A stretch of DNA of 64,000 bases from CAG-217 sp963605415 (GTDB taxonomy: Bacteria > Bacillota > Clostridia > Oscillospirales > Acutalibacteraceae). Under the pieces are notes generated by a model that searched no databases, was not told where the DNA came from, and saw nothing but the letters and a program-made list of their open reading frames with translations. The translations under genes were made by a program, and so were the position numbers. Each line of letters opens with the position of its first letter. Within the stretch, counting starts at the first letter, position 1. Location: NCBI GenBank assembly GCA_963605415.1, contig CAVCUL010000011.1, positions 1 through 64,000 of the forward strand. Direction: 5' to 3'. Of this stretch, positions 49,013 through 58,749 are shown one piece after another.

Positions 49013-50509
49013 ATGAATGTATTTGAGGGAATCGCAGCGCTGACAGAATATGGGGTGCGCACCGGCCTAATCGAGGAGGCAGACCGCACCTGGGCAATAA
49101 ATCAACTGCTGGCAGCACTGGAGCTGGATGCATACGAGGAACGCACCGTCACCGGCCAGCCGGCACTGACGAAAATTTTAGATACTTTGCTGGACTATGC
49201 CTGCGCCAACGGACTGTGTCAGGATTCCGTAGTATATCGTGATCTGTTTGACACCAAACTGATGGGTCTGCTAACCCCACGGCCCTCTGCGGTGATCCGC
49301 CGGTTTTGGGATCTGTACACAGACAGCCCCAAAGCAGCCACAGACGACTACTACGCCTTTAGCAAAGCCACCAATTATATTCGCGCAGACCGTCTGGCCA
49401 AGGACGCCAAGTGGATCACCCCCACCCCTTACGGCGATATGGATATGACCATTAATCTGTCCAAGCCGGAGAAGGACCCCAAGGCCATTGCGGCTGCCCT
49501 GCAAATGAAGCAGAGCGCTTACCCCAAATGCCAGTTGTGCAAGGAGAACGAGGGCTACGCCGGGCGGGTCAATCACCCGGCACGGCAAAATCACCGGATC
49601 ATTCCCCTGGAAATGGGTGGCGGTCGGTGGTATATGCAGTATTCGCCCTACGGCTACTACAACGAGCACTGCATTGTGTTTAACGGCCGGCACACACCTA
49701 TGAAAATCGATCGCAGCGCGTTCCAAAAGCTGTTTGATTTTGTAAAGACCTTCCCTCATTATTTTGTAGGTTCCAATGCGGACCTGCCTATCGTGGGCGG
49801 CTCCATTCTCACCCACGAGCACTTCCAAGGCGGGCGCTATACCTTTGCCATGACCAAGGCACCGATAGAGACAACCTATGCCTTTCCCGGCTACCGGGAC
49901 ATCGAAGCCGGCATTATCAAGTGGCCTATGTCTGTACTGCGCCTGCGCGGGGACAAACCGGCGCGCATTTGCGACCTGGCAGACAAAGTGCTGCAAAGCT
50001 GGCGCTGCTATACAGACCCGGAGGCCTTTATCTATGCGGAGACCGAGGGTACGCCCCACAACACCATTACCCCCATCGCCCGGTTCCGGGACGGCAAATA
50101 TGAGCTGGACCTGGTGCTGCGCAACAACATCACCACCCCGGCGTGCCCGGACGGCCTATACCACCCCCATCCGGAGTACCATCATATTAAGAAAGAGAAT
50201 ATCGGCCTAATTGAAGTCATGGGTCTGGCGGTGCTGCCGGCGCGGTTAAAGACCGAGTTGGAACTGCTGCGGGACGCACTGCTCAGCGGCGCAGATATTG
50301 CTGCTGACGAACGCATTGCCAAGCACAAGGACTGGGCAATGGAGATCGCCGCCAAGAACACATTGACCGCCGAGAATTGTATGGACATTCTGCAACAGGA
50401 GGTTGGCAAAGTCTTTGCCGCTATTTTGGAGCAGTGCGGCGTGTTTGACCGCAACGACGCCGGTAAGGCCCAGTTCCTGCGTTTCCTGGACAGCGTAGAG
50501 ACCGCGTAA
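49013..50509 (+). CDS. galT: UDP-glucose-hexose-1-phosphate uridylyltransferase
   Basis: 498 residues, the Firmicutes type of GalT (about 490-510), longer than the E. coli form. Landmarks: CQLCKENEGYAGR, NHRIIPLEMGGGRWYMQYSP, IVGGSILTHEHFQGGRY (HEHFQGG active-site region). It exchanges UMP between UDP-glucose and galactose-1-phosphate in the Leloir pathway. The start is ATG 49013 with GGTGG upstream; a 41-codon extension covers the promoter. galK and galE are not adjacent. A terminator follows. Confidence 0.94.
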   Translation: MNVFEGIAALTEYGVRTGLIEEADRTWAINQLLAALELDAYEERTVTGQPALTKILDTLLDYACANGLCQDSVVYRDLFDTKLMGLLTPRPSAVIRRFWDLYTDSPKAATDDYYAFSKATNYIRADRLAKDAKWITPTPYGDMDMTINLSKPEKDPKAIAAALQMKQSAYPKCQLCKENEGYAGRVNHPARQNHRIIPLEMGGGRWYMQYSPYGYYNEHCIVFNGRHTPMKIDRSAFQKLFDFVKTFPHYFVGSNADLPIVGGSILTHEHFQGGRYTFAMTKAPIETTYAFPGYRDIEAGIIKWPMSVLRLRGDKPARICDLADKVLQSWRCYTDPEAFIYAETEGTPHNTITPIARFRDGKYELDLVLRNNITTPACPDGLYHPHPEYHHIKKENIGLIEVMGLAVLPARLKTELELLRDALLSGADIAADERIAKHKDWAMEIAAKNTLTAENCMDILQQEVGKVFAAILEQCGVFDRNDAGKAQFLRFLDSVETA

Positions 50510-50522
50510 AATCCAATAAATA

Positions 50523-50562
50523 CAAAAGGAGCCGCACAGAAAGATCTGTGCGGCTTTGTTCT
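50523..50562 (+). terminator. galT terminator
   Basis: GCCGCACAGA / TCTGTGCGGC stem (50531-50554) with an AAGA loop and a T-rich tail; flanking A/T allow use from both sides. Confidence 0.85.
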
Positions 50563-50574
50563 GTTCATTTCTAA

Positions 50575-51909
50575 TCAGGATTTAATTTGCACCGCTTTGC
50601 GATACACCGCCAGGGCAATACCGGCAGTGAGCAACTCGGCGATCCAAAAGGCGTGCCACACACCGGCGGCGCCCAGCACCCGGCTCAGCAGGAAAGCCAC
50701 CGGGACGATGATCACCAAATACCGGCAAAGGGAGATCACCAGAGAGGGCGTGCCTTTGCCCAGTCCCTCCAGCGCACCGGAGGCAGTCACCGACACGGCA
50801 GACACAATGAACCCGCCACTGATGATCCGCAGCGCCGTTTTACCGGCAGAAACTGTGGCTGCATTCTCGGTAAACAGACCGATCAGCTGACCGGGGATCA
50901 CCAGGCACAGCACGGTGCCCACCACCATAATGGCGGCAGTCATGACCAAGACGGTGCGGAAGATCTGCTTGACCCGCCCATATTCCTTGGCGCCGTAATT
51001 GAACCCGATCACCGGGCGCATGCCCTGCACAATGCCGTTGGCCGGCAGATACAGAAAAGTTTGCAATTTATAATACGCGCCTAAAATCAGCACATAGGTC
51101 TGGGAGAACGCGGCCAAAATGGCGTTCAGTGCAGAGATCAGCACCGAGGGCAGCGCCAGGTTCAGCGCCGCCGGAATGCCGATGGCATAGAGCCGCCCCA
51201 CCAGGTGCCGGGACGGCCGCAGGTGCTGCAAGCGGATCTTGACAGAAATGGGGCGCAGATAGTAGAACAGCAGGTAGATCACCAGGGTAAGCACCTGGCC
51301 CAGCCCGGTAGCCAGCGCCGCACCGTCAATGCCCATTTTGGGGAACGGCCCCAGGCCGAAGATCAACAGCGGGTCCAAAATAATATTGGCCAGGCACCCC
51401 AGCCCCAGGCCCACCATGGTCACTTTCATACGACCTACTGCCTGGAAGATCTTTTCAAAGGCCAGGTCTGCATTGATGATGATGGAAAATCCAAAGACGA
51501 TGCGTCCGTAGCGCACCCCCAGATCGATCACCGCCCGATCCTTGGAAAACGCCTGCAAAAACAGCGGAATAATGGCAATGCACACGCCGGTGAGCACCAC
51601 CCCGTGCACCAGCGCCCACAGCATACCCTGGGTGGCCGCCTGATCCGCCCGCTGCTGCTTGCCGGCGCCCAAATACAACGCGATCACCGCGCTGATCCCC
51701 ACGCCAAACCCAATGGCAATGGCGTTGACCAGATTTTGCAAGGGATACACCAGCGACAGCGCCGTCATGGCGTCCTCGCTGATACGGGCTACGAAGTAGC
51801 TGTCTACAATATTATAAAGGGCGTTCACCAGCATGGAGAGCACCATGGGCAGCGCCATAGAGGTGATCAGCGGCAGCACCGTCTTTTTGCGCATAAACTG
51901 TTCGTCCAT
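50575..51909 (-). CDS. MATE family efflux transporter
   Basis: 444 residues with twelve membrane helices in two halves. MATE features: PMVLSMLVNALYNIVDSYFV, GFGVGISAVIALYLGAGKQ, and GMRPVIGFNYGAKEYGRVKQ in the second half. It exports drugs or metabolites by Na+ or H+ antiport. Start ATG 51907-51909 after AAAGGAGA; the upstream in-frame extension covers the leader. A terminator hairpin lies in the leader (51936-51967), suggesting regulated read-through. Confidence 0.92.
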   Translation of the reverse strand: MDEQFMRKKTVLPLITSMALPMVLSMLVNALYNIVDSYFVARISEDAMTALSLVYPLQNLVNAIAIGFGVGISAVIALYLGAGKQQRADQAATQGMLWALVHGVVLTGVCIAIIPLFLQAFSKDRAVIDLGVRYGRIVFGFSIIINADLAFEKIFQAVGRMKVTMVGLGLGCLANIILDPLLIFGLGPFPKMGIDGAALATGLGQVLTLVIYLLFYYLRPISVKIRLQHLRPSRHLVGRLYAIGIPAALNLALPSVLISALNAILAAFSQTYVLILGAYYKLQTFLYLPANGIVQGMRPVIGFNYGAKEYGRVKQIFRTVLVMTAAIMVVGTVLCLVIPGQLIGLFTENAATVSAGKTALRIISGGFIVSAVSVTASGALEGLGKGTPSLVISLCRYLVIIVPVAFLLSRVLGAAGVWHAFWIAELLTAGIALAVYRKAVQIKS

Positions 51910-51935
51910 CTGTTCTCCTTTCTGCTTGCAGGTAT

Positions 51936-51967
51936 AAAAAAGCCACGCACCCCGTAGAGTGTGTGGC
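51936..51967 (-). promoter_or_regulatory. Attenuator-like hairpin in the MATE leader
   Basis: Minus strand GCCACACACTC-TACG-GGGTGCGTGGC, one mismatch, UNCG-type loop, followed by six Ts. It lies between promoter and RBS, so it should abort transcription unless an alternative structure forms. No known riboswitch class is recognised in the ~40 bases upstream. Confidence 0.5.
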
Positions 51968-52014
51968 GAAAAGATGAGCAACTCCGGAAAAATCCACAAC
52001 CGAATTTTCGTCCC

Positions 52015-52045
52015 GTATTGTAGCATAGCCACCGCCCGCTGTCAA
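52015..52045 (-). promoter_or_regulatory. MATE gene promoter
   Basis: Minus strand TTGACA, 17-base spacer, TACAAT. The leader from the inferred start to the ATG is about 100 nt. Confidence 0.65.
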
Positions 52046-52082
52046 GCGGTAGCAAAAAATCGAAAAAATTTTACCGAACCTC

Positions 52083-52113
52083 TTGACTTGGAGTAAACTC
52101 AAAGTGCTATGAT
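52083..52113 (+). promoter_or_regulatory. MerR-type promoter of the cupin operon
   Basis: TTGACT (52083-52088), long 19-base spacer, TATGAT (52108-52113). The spacer contains the dyad GAGT-AA-ACTC (52091-52100). A 19-bp spacer with a central dyad is diagnostic of promoters activated by MerR-family proteins. The same architecture precedes merR at 61118-61148. Confidence 0.75.
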
Positions 52114-52158
52114 AAAGGCAAAGGCGGCCAAAGGCCGCAAAATAAGGAGGTTTTATCT

Positions 52159-52605
52159 ATGAAATATGCAACGGAAGAAGCCTTCGCCGGTGCCAACGCA
52201 TTTGGCAAAGGCGCCGCCAACACGGCTTATGCCCAATACTTTGTGGGCAACTCTTATCTCAATCCCCTGACCGATCCCAAGGCCACGGCGCTGCACCTGT
52301 CCAATGTGACCTTTGAGCCGGGGTGCCGCAACAACTGGCACATTCACCATGCCACAAAAGGCGGCGGTCAGCTGCTGATCTGCACCGCCGGTGAGGGCTG
52401 GTATCAGGAATGGGGCAAGGCTCCGGTGGCGCTGCACGAGGGTATGGTCATTACCATTCCACCGGAGGTAAAGCACTGGCACGGCGCCAAGCGCGACAGC
52501 TGGTTCTCCCACATTGCGATGGAGGTGCCCGGCGAGAACACCGCTAACGAGTGGTGCGAGCCGGTGAGCGACGCGGATTATAACGCACTGGAGGCAGAAA
52601 AATGA
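52159..52605 (+). CDS. Cupin-domain protein
   Basis: 148 residues, a single cupin barrel. Metal-ligand pattern: NNWHIHHATKGGGQLLICTA then a second motif GMVITIPPEVKHWHGAKRDS. Such cupins often pair with, or are fused to, carboxymuconolactone-decarboxylase-like proteins and take part in redox or electrophile responses. Coupled to the next gene by ATGA overlap. Start ATG 52159 follows AAGGAGG. Confidence 0.88.
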   Translation: MKYATEEAFAGANAFGKGAANTAYAQYFVGNSYLNPLTDPKATALHLSNVTFEPGCRNNWHIHHATKGGGQLLICTAGEGWYQEWGKAPVALHEGMVITIPPEVKHWHGAKRDSWFSHIAMEVPGENTANEWCEPVSDADYNALEAEK

Positions 52606-53285
52606 GTTTGCAAAACACAGACCCGGAATACGCCCAGCGACTGGTCGCATTCCTTGAAGAAGTAAAGAACGAACCGGACAGCACGCTGGAGCCCGCCACC
52701 CGCTGGCTGGCGATCCTGTCCACCCTCACCGGCAGTGGCAGTGTAGACGCCTACAAAGAGGCGTTGCCCCAGGCACTGGAAGAGGGACTTGACCCGGTGG
52801 CTGTCAAGGAGATGGTGTACCAGGCCACCGACTACCTGGGCTATGGCCGTGCGCTGCCGTTCCTGCACGCCACCAACGAGGCACTGACTGCCGCCGGTAT
52901 CGCCCTCCCCCTGCCCGACCAGGCGACCACCACCACGGACGACCGGCTGGAAAAGGGCATTGCCGCCCAAGTGGAGATCTTTGGCGACCACATGAACGAG
53001 GCGTGGAAAGCCGGCACCGTCAACCGCTACCTGGCAGCCAACTGCTTTGGCGATTACTACACCCGCACCGGGCTGGACCTGGCCCAGCGGGAGATGATCA
53101 CCTTCTGCTTTCTCTCTGCCCAAGGGGGCTGCGAGCCCCAGCTGACCGCCCACGCCAAGGGCAATATGAATATGGGCAATGACGCCGCATTCCTGACCAA
53201 GGTAGTGCTCCAGTGCCTGCCTTACATCGGCTATCCCCGCAGCTTGAACGCCATGCGCTGCATTGCGGAAGCCGCCAAACAATAA
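52602..53285 (+). CDS. Carboxymuconolactone decarboxylase family protein
   Basis: 227 residues with two AhpD-like helical repeats. The first has RWLAILSTLTGSGSVDAYKE and the second REMITFCFLSAQGGCEPQLT. The classical CxxC of AhpD peroxidase is absent (GGCEP has one Cys). Members act as decarboxylases or redox proteins. In B. subtilis the AdhR (MerR) regulon includes a member of this family, which fits the MerR-type promoter here. Confidence 0.87.
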   Translation: MSLQNTDPEYAQRLVAFLEEVKNEPDSTLEPATRWLAILSTLTGSGSVDAYKEALPQALEEGLDPVAVKEMVYQATDYLGYGRALPFLHATNEALTAAGIALPLPDQATTTTDDRLEKGIAAQVEIFGDHMNEAWKAGTVNRYLAANCFGDYYTRTGLDLAQREMITFCFLSAQGGCEPQLTAHAKGNMNMGNDAAFLTKVVLQCLPYIGYPRSLNAMRCIAEAAKQ

Positions 53286-53302
53286 CCCCCAAAAAACAAA
53301 GA

Positions 53303-53340
53303 ACACCCCTGCACAGCAGCACGCCGTGCGGGGGTTTTGT
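53303..53340 (+). terminator. Terminator of the cupin operon
   Basis: CCCCTGCAC / GTGCGGGGG stem (53306-53335) followed by TTTTGT; it lies between convergent genes. Confidence 0.75.
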
Positions 53341-53352
53341 ATGTGTATGCAG

Positions 53353-56112
53353 TTATAGAATGATAGCATGACTACCGCCGGTGGGGGCCTTGGTGACCAG
53401 GATCTGTCGGTCAATGGCCGCGCGCAGGTCCGCTACATGAGAGATGATCCCCACTAGGCGGTCGCTGCGGGCCAGGTCCGTCAAAGCGTGCAGCGCCTGA
53501 TGGAGGGACTCCTCGTCCAAAGAGCCGAAGCCTTCGTCCACAAACATCGCGTCCAGCCGCACACCGCCGGCGGCACGCTGCACCCGATCAGACAGCCCCA
53601 ACGCCAGCGACAAGGAAGCCTTAAAGGACTCGCCGCCGGACAGGCTCTTTACACTGCGGGTGGTGCCGTTATAATGGTCGATCACATCCAGATCCAGCCC
53701 GGACTGGCTGCGGTTATTCTCTGCCGTTTGGCGGCGCACCAGCTCATACTGCCCGCCGGACATGACCATAAACCGGGTGTTGGCACAGGCCAGCACCGCG
53801 TCCAGGTCCTGCATTTGCACATAGGTCTCCAGAGTGACCTTTTCCTTACCGGTCAAGTTGCCGGTGGCGGTATCTGCCAAGGCTTTTATCCAGCCGTAGC
53901 GGTGCTCCGCAGCCGCTATATCCGCCGCTGTGCGCTGCATTTGGTCCAGTACCATTTGATTGGTCTGGAGCCGTACCGCCAGCGTCTTACCCTGATCAGT
54001 CAGCGTATACAGCAGAGTCTGCAACTGGGCCAGCTGTGTGCGCAGTGCCACCGGGTCTGCTGCCGGGCAACTCTCCAACTGCTGACGGGTCTGCTGCAAA
54101 GTGGCTGCCAAAGCCGCTGCCTGCTTATCCAGCTCCGCCACGGCAGCTTGCGCTTTTTGGCACGCCTGCTCTAAGGTGTTTCGCTTTTCCGTTAAGCGGC
54201 GCTGCTCTTTTTCTGCCGCCGACTGGGTGGCAAAAGGCAGTTCCGCCGCCAGTTCGCTGCACCGGCTTTGCTGCTGCTTGACCTCTTGTTGCAGCTGCTG
54301 CGCCTGTAATTGCAATTCCGTTTGCTGCCGGGCGCGTTCTGTGGCGCGGGCGGTGACCTGCGGTAGAGTGCACTCCACCTGTGCCGCTTCTTCTGCGGCT
54401 GCCCCGGCGGTCTGCATATTCACTTCCGCCTCGGTGCAAGCCGTCTGTGCCTGTGCCAGCGCGTCTGCCAGCACCGATTGCGGCTGCTCCGGCAGATCCC
54501 CAAGCAACGCTTGCCACCCGGCGGCAAACGCCCGCTGCTGTTCCTGATACTGTCCCTTTGCGCCACCGGCGGTCTGGCTGGCAGCCGTGGCCTTTGCCAT
54601 CGCGGATCGAGCCGCCTGCCGAGCCGCCTCCAGCTGCGACTGGGTAGGCGCCTGTGTGGACAAAGCCGCCGGGTGGGGGTGGTCCGTAGCGCCACACACC
54701 GGGCAAGGTGTCCCGGGCTGTAAGTCCGCTGCCAACACACCGGCCTGGCTGTCCAGAAACGCCCGGTTCATTCGCTGATAGTCCTGCTCCAACTGCTGGG
54801 CGTTCTCCGCCGCTGCTTGGTAATCGGCGGCAGCACGACGATAGGTATTCTCCGTGGTTTGCAGTACAGCCCGCTGCTGTTCTAAAGCGGTCAGCGCCTC
54901 TGCCTGTTGCCGGGCCTGCGTGCAGGCCGCCTTGGCCTGCTCCAACCCGGCGGCTGCCCCTTGCAGTTCCTGCCGCCGCTGTTCTAAGCGGGCTTGCTCC
55001 GCTCGGGCTTTTTCCGCAGCCTCACCGGCTGCCGTGTATGCCGCTGTCTGCCGCTCTGCCTGCTGCCGCATCTCCGCCAAGGTCTGCTGCGCTCGAGTCA
55101 ATCGGTCGTACTTGGGCAGCTGGGCTTGCAGCAAAGCCAGGCGGGCGGTGAGCTGTTCCGTCTCCTCCGCTTGGGCGGTGCACTGCTGCAATCCGTCCGC
55201 TGCCGCCGCTTGCCTGGGGGTCAGTTCCGCCTGCTGCCGGGTCAGATCTTGCAGCTGCCGCTCCAGTTGCGAACGGCGCTGAGCAGCTGTCAACGCTGCC
55301 TGGGCAGCTTGCATTTTCTCCTGTATTTCTGCCGCTTGGCGGTTGTTCTCTGTAGCGGCGGCTGTGTCTAATTGGATCAGCTGTTCTAACAGTTCCCGGC
55401 TTTCGCCAAAGGGCAACTGGCCCTGTTGCAACTGCTGGGCCTTGGCAAAGAGCATGGAATCCTCCGGGCAGCGCACGCCCTCGCCGTACTGGCGCAATTT
55501 TTCCTGCCCGGCGTCATAAGCACGCTTCACCTCCAGGGCAGACTGGCGCAGTTTCTCCTGCAAGCGGGCATACCGCCCGGTGTCAAACAGCTTCTGAAAT
55601 ATGCGACTGCGTTCCTCTGTGCTGGCCAGCAGCAGGCGCAAAAAGTCCCCTTGCGCCAGCATGGCGATCTGGCAAAACTGGTCGCGATCCAGCCCCAGCA
55701 GAGCGGTGATTTCGCTGTCCACTTCCGCCTGCTTGGCGATCACCCGACCGTCCGGACAAATCAGCTCCGCCATGGCGTGCTGGGTGGTCATACCCTCGCC
55801 TCGGGTCTTAGGCCGCCGGTATTCCGGGCTGCGGCGCACGGTGTACACCGCCCGGTCATAGGCAAAAGTCAACTCTGCAAAGGTGGGAGTCTCCGGCGCT
55901 GCGTACTTAGAACGCAGGGTGGACGGGTCCCGGTTTTTGCCGCTGGCCTTGCCGTACAGCGCAAAAATAATGCCGTCAAAAATGGTGGTCTTGCCGGCGC
56001 CGGTATCGCCGGTGATCAAATACACGCCGCCGGTGCCCAGCTTGGAAAAATCCAGCACCTGCTCCCGAGCGTAAGGGCCAAAGGCGGACAAGGTGAGTTT
56101 TAACGGTCTCAT
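53353..56112 (-). CDS. sbcC: Exonuclease subunit SbcC
   Basis: 919 residues. SMC-like ATPase: Walker A GDTGAGKTT near the N-terminus, long Gln/Ala-rich coiled-coils, zinc hook CPVCGATDHPHP in the middle, ABC signature SLSGGESFKASLSLA, and Walker B DAMFVDEGFGSLDEE. With SbcD it cleaves hairpins and protein-blocked DNA ends. The start is ATG 56110-56112, overlapping the sbcD stop (ATGA). Confidence 0.95.
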   Translation of the reverse strand: MRPLKLTLSAFGPYAREQVLDFSKLGTGGVYLITGDTGAGKTTIFDGIIFALYGKASGKNRDPSTLRSKYAAPETPTFAELTFAYDRAVYTVRRSPEYRRPKTRGEGMTTQHAMAELICPDGRVIAKQAEVDSEITALLGLDRDQFCQIAMLAQGDFLRLLLASTEERSRIFQKLFDTGRYARLQEKLRQSALEVKRAYDAGQEKLRQYGEGVRCPEDSMLFAKAQQLQQGQLPFGESRELLEQLIQLDTAAATENNRQAAEIQEKMQAAQAALTAAQRRSQLERQLQDLTRQQAELTPRQAAAADGLQQCTAQAEETEQLTARLALLQAQLPKYDRLTRAQQTLAEMRQQAERQTAAYTAAGEAAEKARAEQARLEQRRQELQGAAAGLEQAKAACTQARQQAEALTALEQQRAVLQTTENTYRRAAADYQAAAENAQQLEQDYQRMNRAFLDSQAGVLAADLQPGTPCPVCGATDHPHPAALSTQAPTQSQLEAARQAARSAMAKATAASQTAGGAKGQYQEQQRAFAAGWQALLGDLPEQPQSVLADALAQAQTACTEAEVNMQTAGAAAEEAAQVECTLPQVTARATERARQQTELQLQAQQLQQEVKQQQSRCSELAAELPFATQSAAEKEQRRLTEKRNTLEQACQKAQAAVAELDKQAAALAATLQQTRQQLESCPAADPVALRTQLAQLQTLLYTLTDQGKTLAVRLQTNQMVLDQMQRTAADIAAAEHRYGWIKALADTATGNLTGKEKVTLETYVQMQDLDAVLACANTRFMVMSGGQYELVRRQTAENNRSQSGLDLDVIDHYNGTTRSVKSLSGGESFKASLSLALGLSDRVQRAAGGVRLDAMFVDEGFGSLDEESLHQALHALTDLARSDRLVGIISHVADLRAAIDRQILVTKAPTGGSHAIIL

Positions 56113-57248
56113 GCTTCTTCCTCCCACACGCTTTCCATCTGGCTGCGCAAAAAGGCAGCTTGTTCTTCCGTCAGTTCCGTGCCGTTTTGGCGGCGGTAAA
56201 ACGCTGCAAACACATCAAACGGCGACTGCTGCTCCGCATCCGCACCGGCGCTGACCTGCCCCAGGGCGCGGGTGCGGGCGTTGTCGTAATCCAGCAGCAT
56301 TAGGTAAGGGTAAATGCTACGCAGGCGACCCATGGCGTCCGGCACATCCTGCTCATCCGTCAGTGTGATATGCATATAATTCTCTCGAAAATCACTGTCT
56401 GCATAATAGTCCCGGGCGGTCAGTTCCATATAGGTTCCTTGCAGCTGCGTTAGGTCTCGGCGTGGGTGCAAAGGAACAGTGCGCACCTTCAAATCCCCTT
56501 TTGCAGCCAATTCTGCGATGGTTACGCTCTTTTGGTGCCCCGCTTCTGAAAAGGAATACTTCAGCGGGGAGCCGCAGTACCGCAACCGGGAGCTGCCCAT
56601 ATTCTGGGGCCGGTGAATATGTCCCAGTGCCACATAGTCAAAGGGGGCAAATACGCTGGCGTCCACATTGTCCGTCCCGCCCACAGACAGCTCCTCCGAG
56701 TCCGAGGTAACCGCGCCGGTAACGAACTGGTGGGTCAGCAGCACATTGCGCCGGGCGGTATCCACCTGCATAGCGCCCACGGCGGCGGACAGAGCGTCCG
56801 TATAGCTGTCGATCTCCGCCTCCGGAAAATAGCGGCGTACATGGGCGGGCTTCACAAAGGGCAGCATATAAACGCCCACTTCGCCCCATTCGTCCGTCAG
56901 TACAAAGGGCTGCACCTGCCCGTCATACACCGGCGAAAAGTGCACCCCACTGCCGTCCATAAGCCGACTGCCAAAGGCCAGCCGCTCCGGGGAGTCGTGG
57001 TTACCGCTGATCACAAACGCCGGCACATTCAACTGCGCCAAGTGATAAAAGAAATCGTCGCACAGAGCTACTGCCTCCGCCGACGGCACCGCCTTGTCAT
57101 AAATATCCCCGCAGATCAGCACCCCGTCCGGCTGCTCCGCCGCAATGCAGTCGATGATCTGCTGCAAAATATACGCCTGGTCCTCCAGCATAGAAAAGCC
57201 GTGCACCCGCTTGCCCAGGTGCAGATCGGACAAATGCAAAAACTTCAT
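56109..57248 (-). CDS. sbcD: Exonuclease subunit SbcD
   Basis: 379 residues. Calcineurin-like phosphoesterase motifs: FLHLSDLHLGK, ICGDIYDKAVPS, VISGNHDSPERL and ALGHIHRPQ. It is the Mn2+-dependent nuclease partner of SbcC. Start ATG at 57246-57248 after AAGGAG. First gene of the sbcDC operon. Confidence 0.95.
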   Translation of the reverse strand: MKFLHLSDLHLGKRVHGFSMLEDQAYILQQIIDCIAAEQPDGVLICGDIYDKAVPSAEAVALCDDFFYHLAQLNVPAFVISGNHDSPERLAFGSRLMDGSGVHFSPVYDGQVQPFVLTDEWGEVGVYMLPFVKPAHVRRYFPEAEIDSYTDALSAAVGAMQVDTARRNVLLTHQFVTGAVTSDSEELSVGGTDNVDASVFAPFDYVALGHIHRPQNMGSSRLRYCGSPLKYSFSEAGHQKSVTIAELAAKGDLKVRTVPLHPRRDLTQLQGTYMELTARDYYADSDFRENYMHITLTDEQDVPDAMGRLRSIYPYLMLLDYDNARTRALGQVSAGADAEQQSPFDVFAAFYRRQNGTELTEEQAAFLRSQMESVWEEEA

Positions 57249-57364
57249 ATCGGATCTCCTTCATCTGTAGTTCACACATCCCGTTCACTTTATCATAAAG
57301 CGAACAGCATTGCAAGCGAAGGTCCTTTTTTCGCCCCCCTGGGCGAATTTTTGCTGATTGAGAA

Positions 57365-57393
57365 TTGATTTTGCGCCGGCGGTCGTATATAAT
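57365..57393 (+). promoter_or_regulatory. Promoter of the carboxylesterase-GH31 operon
   Basis: TTGATT (57365-57370), 17-base spacer, TATAAT (57388-57393), 30 bases before the ATG. Confidence 0.65.
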
Positions 57394-57423
57394 GTAAAAT
57401 GAATACAATAAGGGGGAATCAAT

Positions 57424-58749
57424 ATGCAAACCACGATCTGCGCCACACCCTGCGGTGCGCTGCGAGGGCTGGAGCTGGAGGATCATCTGGAATTCCGGGG
57501 CATTCGCTATGCCACCGCCAACCGCTGGGAATATCCCCGGCCGGTAGAACACTGGGAAGACATTTATGACGCCACACAGTTTGGTGCCTGCTGCTACCAG
57601 CACCGAGGCTTTGAGGAAGACACATCGGTTAATCCTTTTTACAGCAAGGAGTTCCGGGTAGGCTGCCATTTTACATACAGTGAGGATTGCCAGTACCTGA
57701 ACATTTGGGCGCCTAAAGACGCCAAGGACTGCCCGGTGCTCATTTACATTCACGGGGGCAGCTTTACCGGTGGCTCCACCGACGAGCGCCACATCAGCGG
57801 CACCGCTTACGCCAAAAGAGGCGTGATCTTTGTAGCCATGAATTACCGGCTGGGGCCCTACGGCTTTTGTGCCCATCCGCAGCTGAAAGAGGCGGACGGC
57901 ACCTGCGGCAACTACGGACTGTACGACCAGCTGGAGGCGATCCGCTGGGTGCGCCGCAACATTGCCGCCCTGGGCGGCGACCCCCACCGGGTGACCCTGT
58001 TGGGGCAGAGCGCCGGGGCGATGAGCGTGGATATTCTTATCTCCTCTCCCCTATGCCGGGACTGGTATCAAGGCGCCGTTATGATGAGCGGGCCGGGGCT
58101 GCAACGGGCAGCTGCGCGCCCCCAGTCCATTGAAAAGGTAGGCAAATTTTGGAACCAAATCTGTAAGAACGCCGGGGCGGCGGACATGGCTGCCCTGCGC
58201 CAGACAGACGCCCGCACCCTGTATTACGCCTGGCTGGACGCCTGCAAAAGCGACAAGCTCAGTATGCTCTACACCTTCCCGGTGTTTGACGGCAAGCTGC
58301 TGACCAAAGCCACATTCACTATGCGCACCATACCTAAGATGCCAAAGATCCTGGGTATGACCAACGCGGATATGATCCCGGCCATTGTGTCCGGTCTGAT
58401 CCGTCGCTGGGTTCATGACGACAAGGGCAGCCCCTGCTACGCCTATTGCTTTGACCGGGACCTGCCCGGTGACAATCACGGCGCTTGGCACTCGGCAGAC
58501 CTACTCTATGCCTTTGGCACACTGCAAAACAACTGGCGACCCTTTACCGACACGGACCGGGAGATCTCTCGTCAAATGGTGGCGGCCTTTACCAACTTTG
58601 CCAAATGCGGCAATCCCAACTGCAACGCCCTGCCCCGCTGGAAAGCAGGCGCCGCCAAGGTGATGCGCTTTGGCGACCCCAGCCGTATGGCGCCCTTCCC
58701 GGACGGCCGACTGATCAAAGAAACACTCCATAATAAAGGACCGGTATAA
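57424..58749 (+). CDS. Type B carboxylesterase
   Basis: 441 residues, alpha/beta hydrolase. Oxyanion loop YIHGGSFTGGS, nucleophile elbow GQSAGAMSV, EDCQYLNIWAP and a His context (GAWHSADLLYAFG). No signal peptide. It hydrolyses carboxylic esters, possibly releasing acyl groups from sugars, given the GH31 gene that begins directly after its stop. Slightly shorter than typical (~500). Confidence 0.9.
   Translation: MQTTICATPCGALRGLELEDHLEFRGIRYATANRWEYPRPVEHWEDIYDATQFGACCYQHRGFEEDTSVNPFYSKEFRVGCHFTYSEDCQYLNIWAPKDAKDCPVLIYIHGGSFTGGSTDERHISGTAYAKRGVIFVAMNYRLGPYGFCAHPQLKEADGTCGNYGLYDQLEAIRWVRRNIAALGGDPHRVTLLGQSAGAMSVDILISSPLCRDWYQGAVMMSGPGLQRAAARPQSIEKVGKFWNQICKNAGAADMAALRQTDARTLYYAWLDACKSDKLSMLYTFPVFDGKLLTKATFTMRTIPKMPKILGMTNADMIPAIVSGLIRRWVHDDKGSPCYAYCFDRDLPGDNHGAWHSADLLYAFGTLQNNWRPFTDTDREISRQMVAAFTNFAKCGNPNCNALPRWKAGAAKVMRFGDPSRMAPFPDGRLIKETLHNKGPV

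Noticed and set aside
51910..52015. Mini-ykkC (guanidine-II) riboswitch in the MATE leader
   Set aside because: That class needs two hairpins with ACGR loops. Only one hairpin is found and its loop is best read as a UNCG tetraloop, so I call only an attenuator-like terminator.
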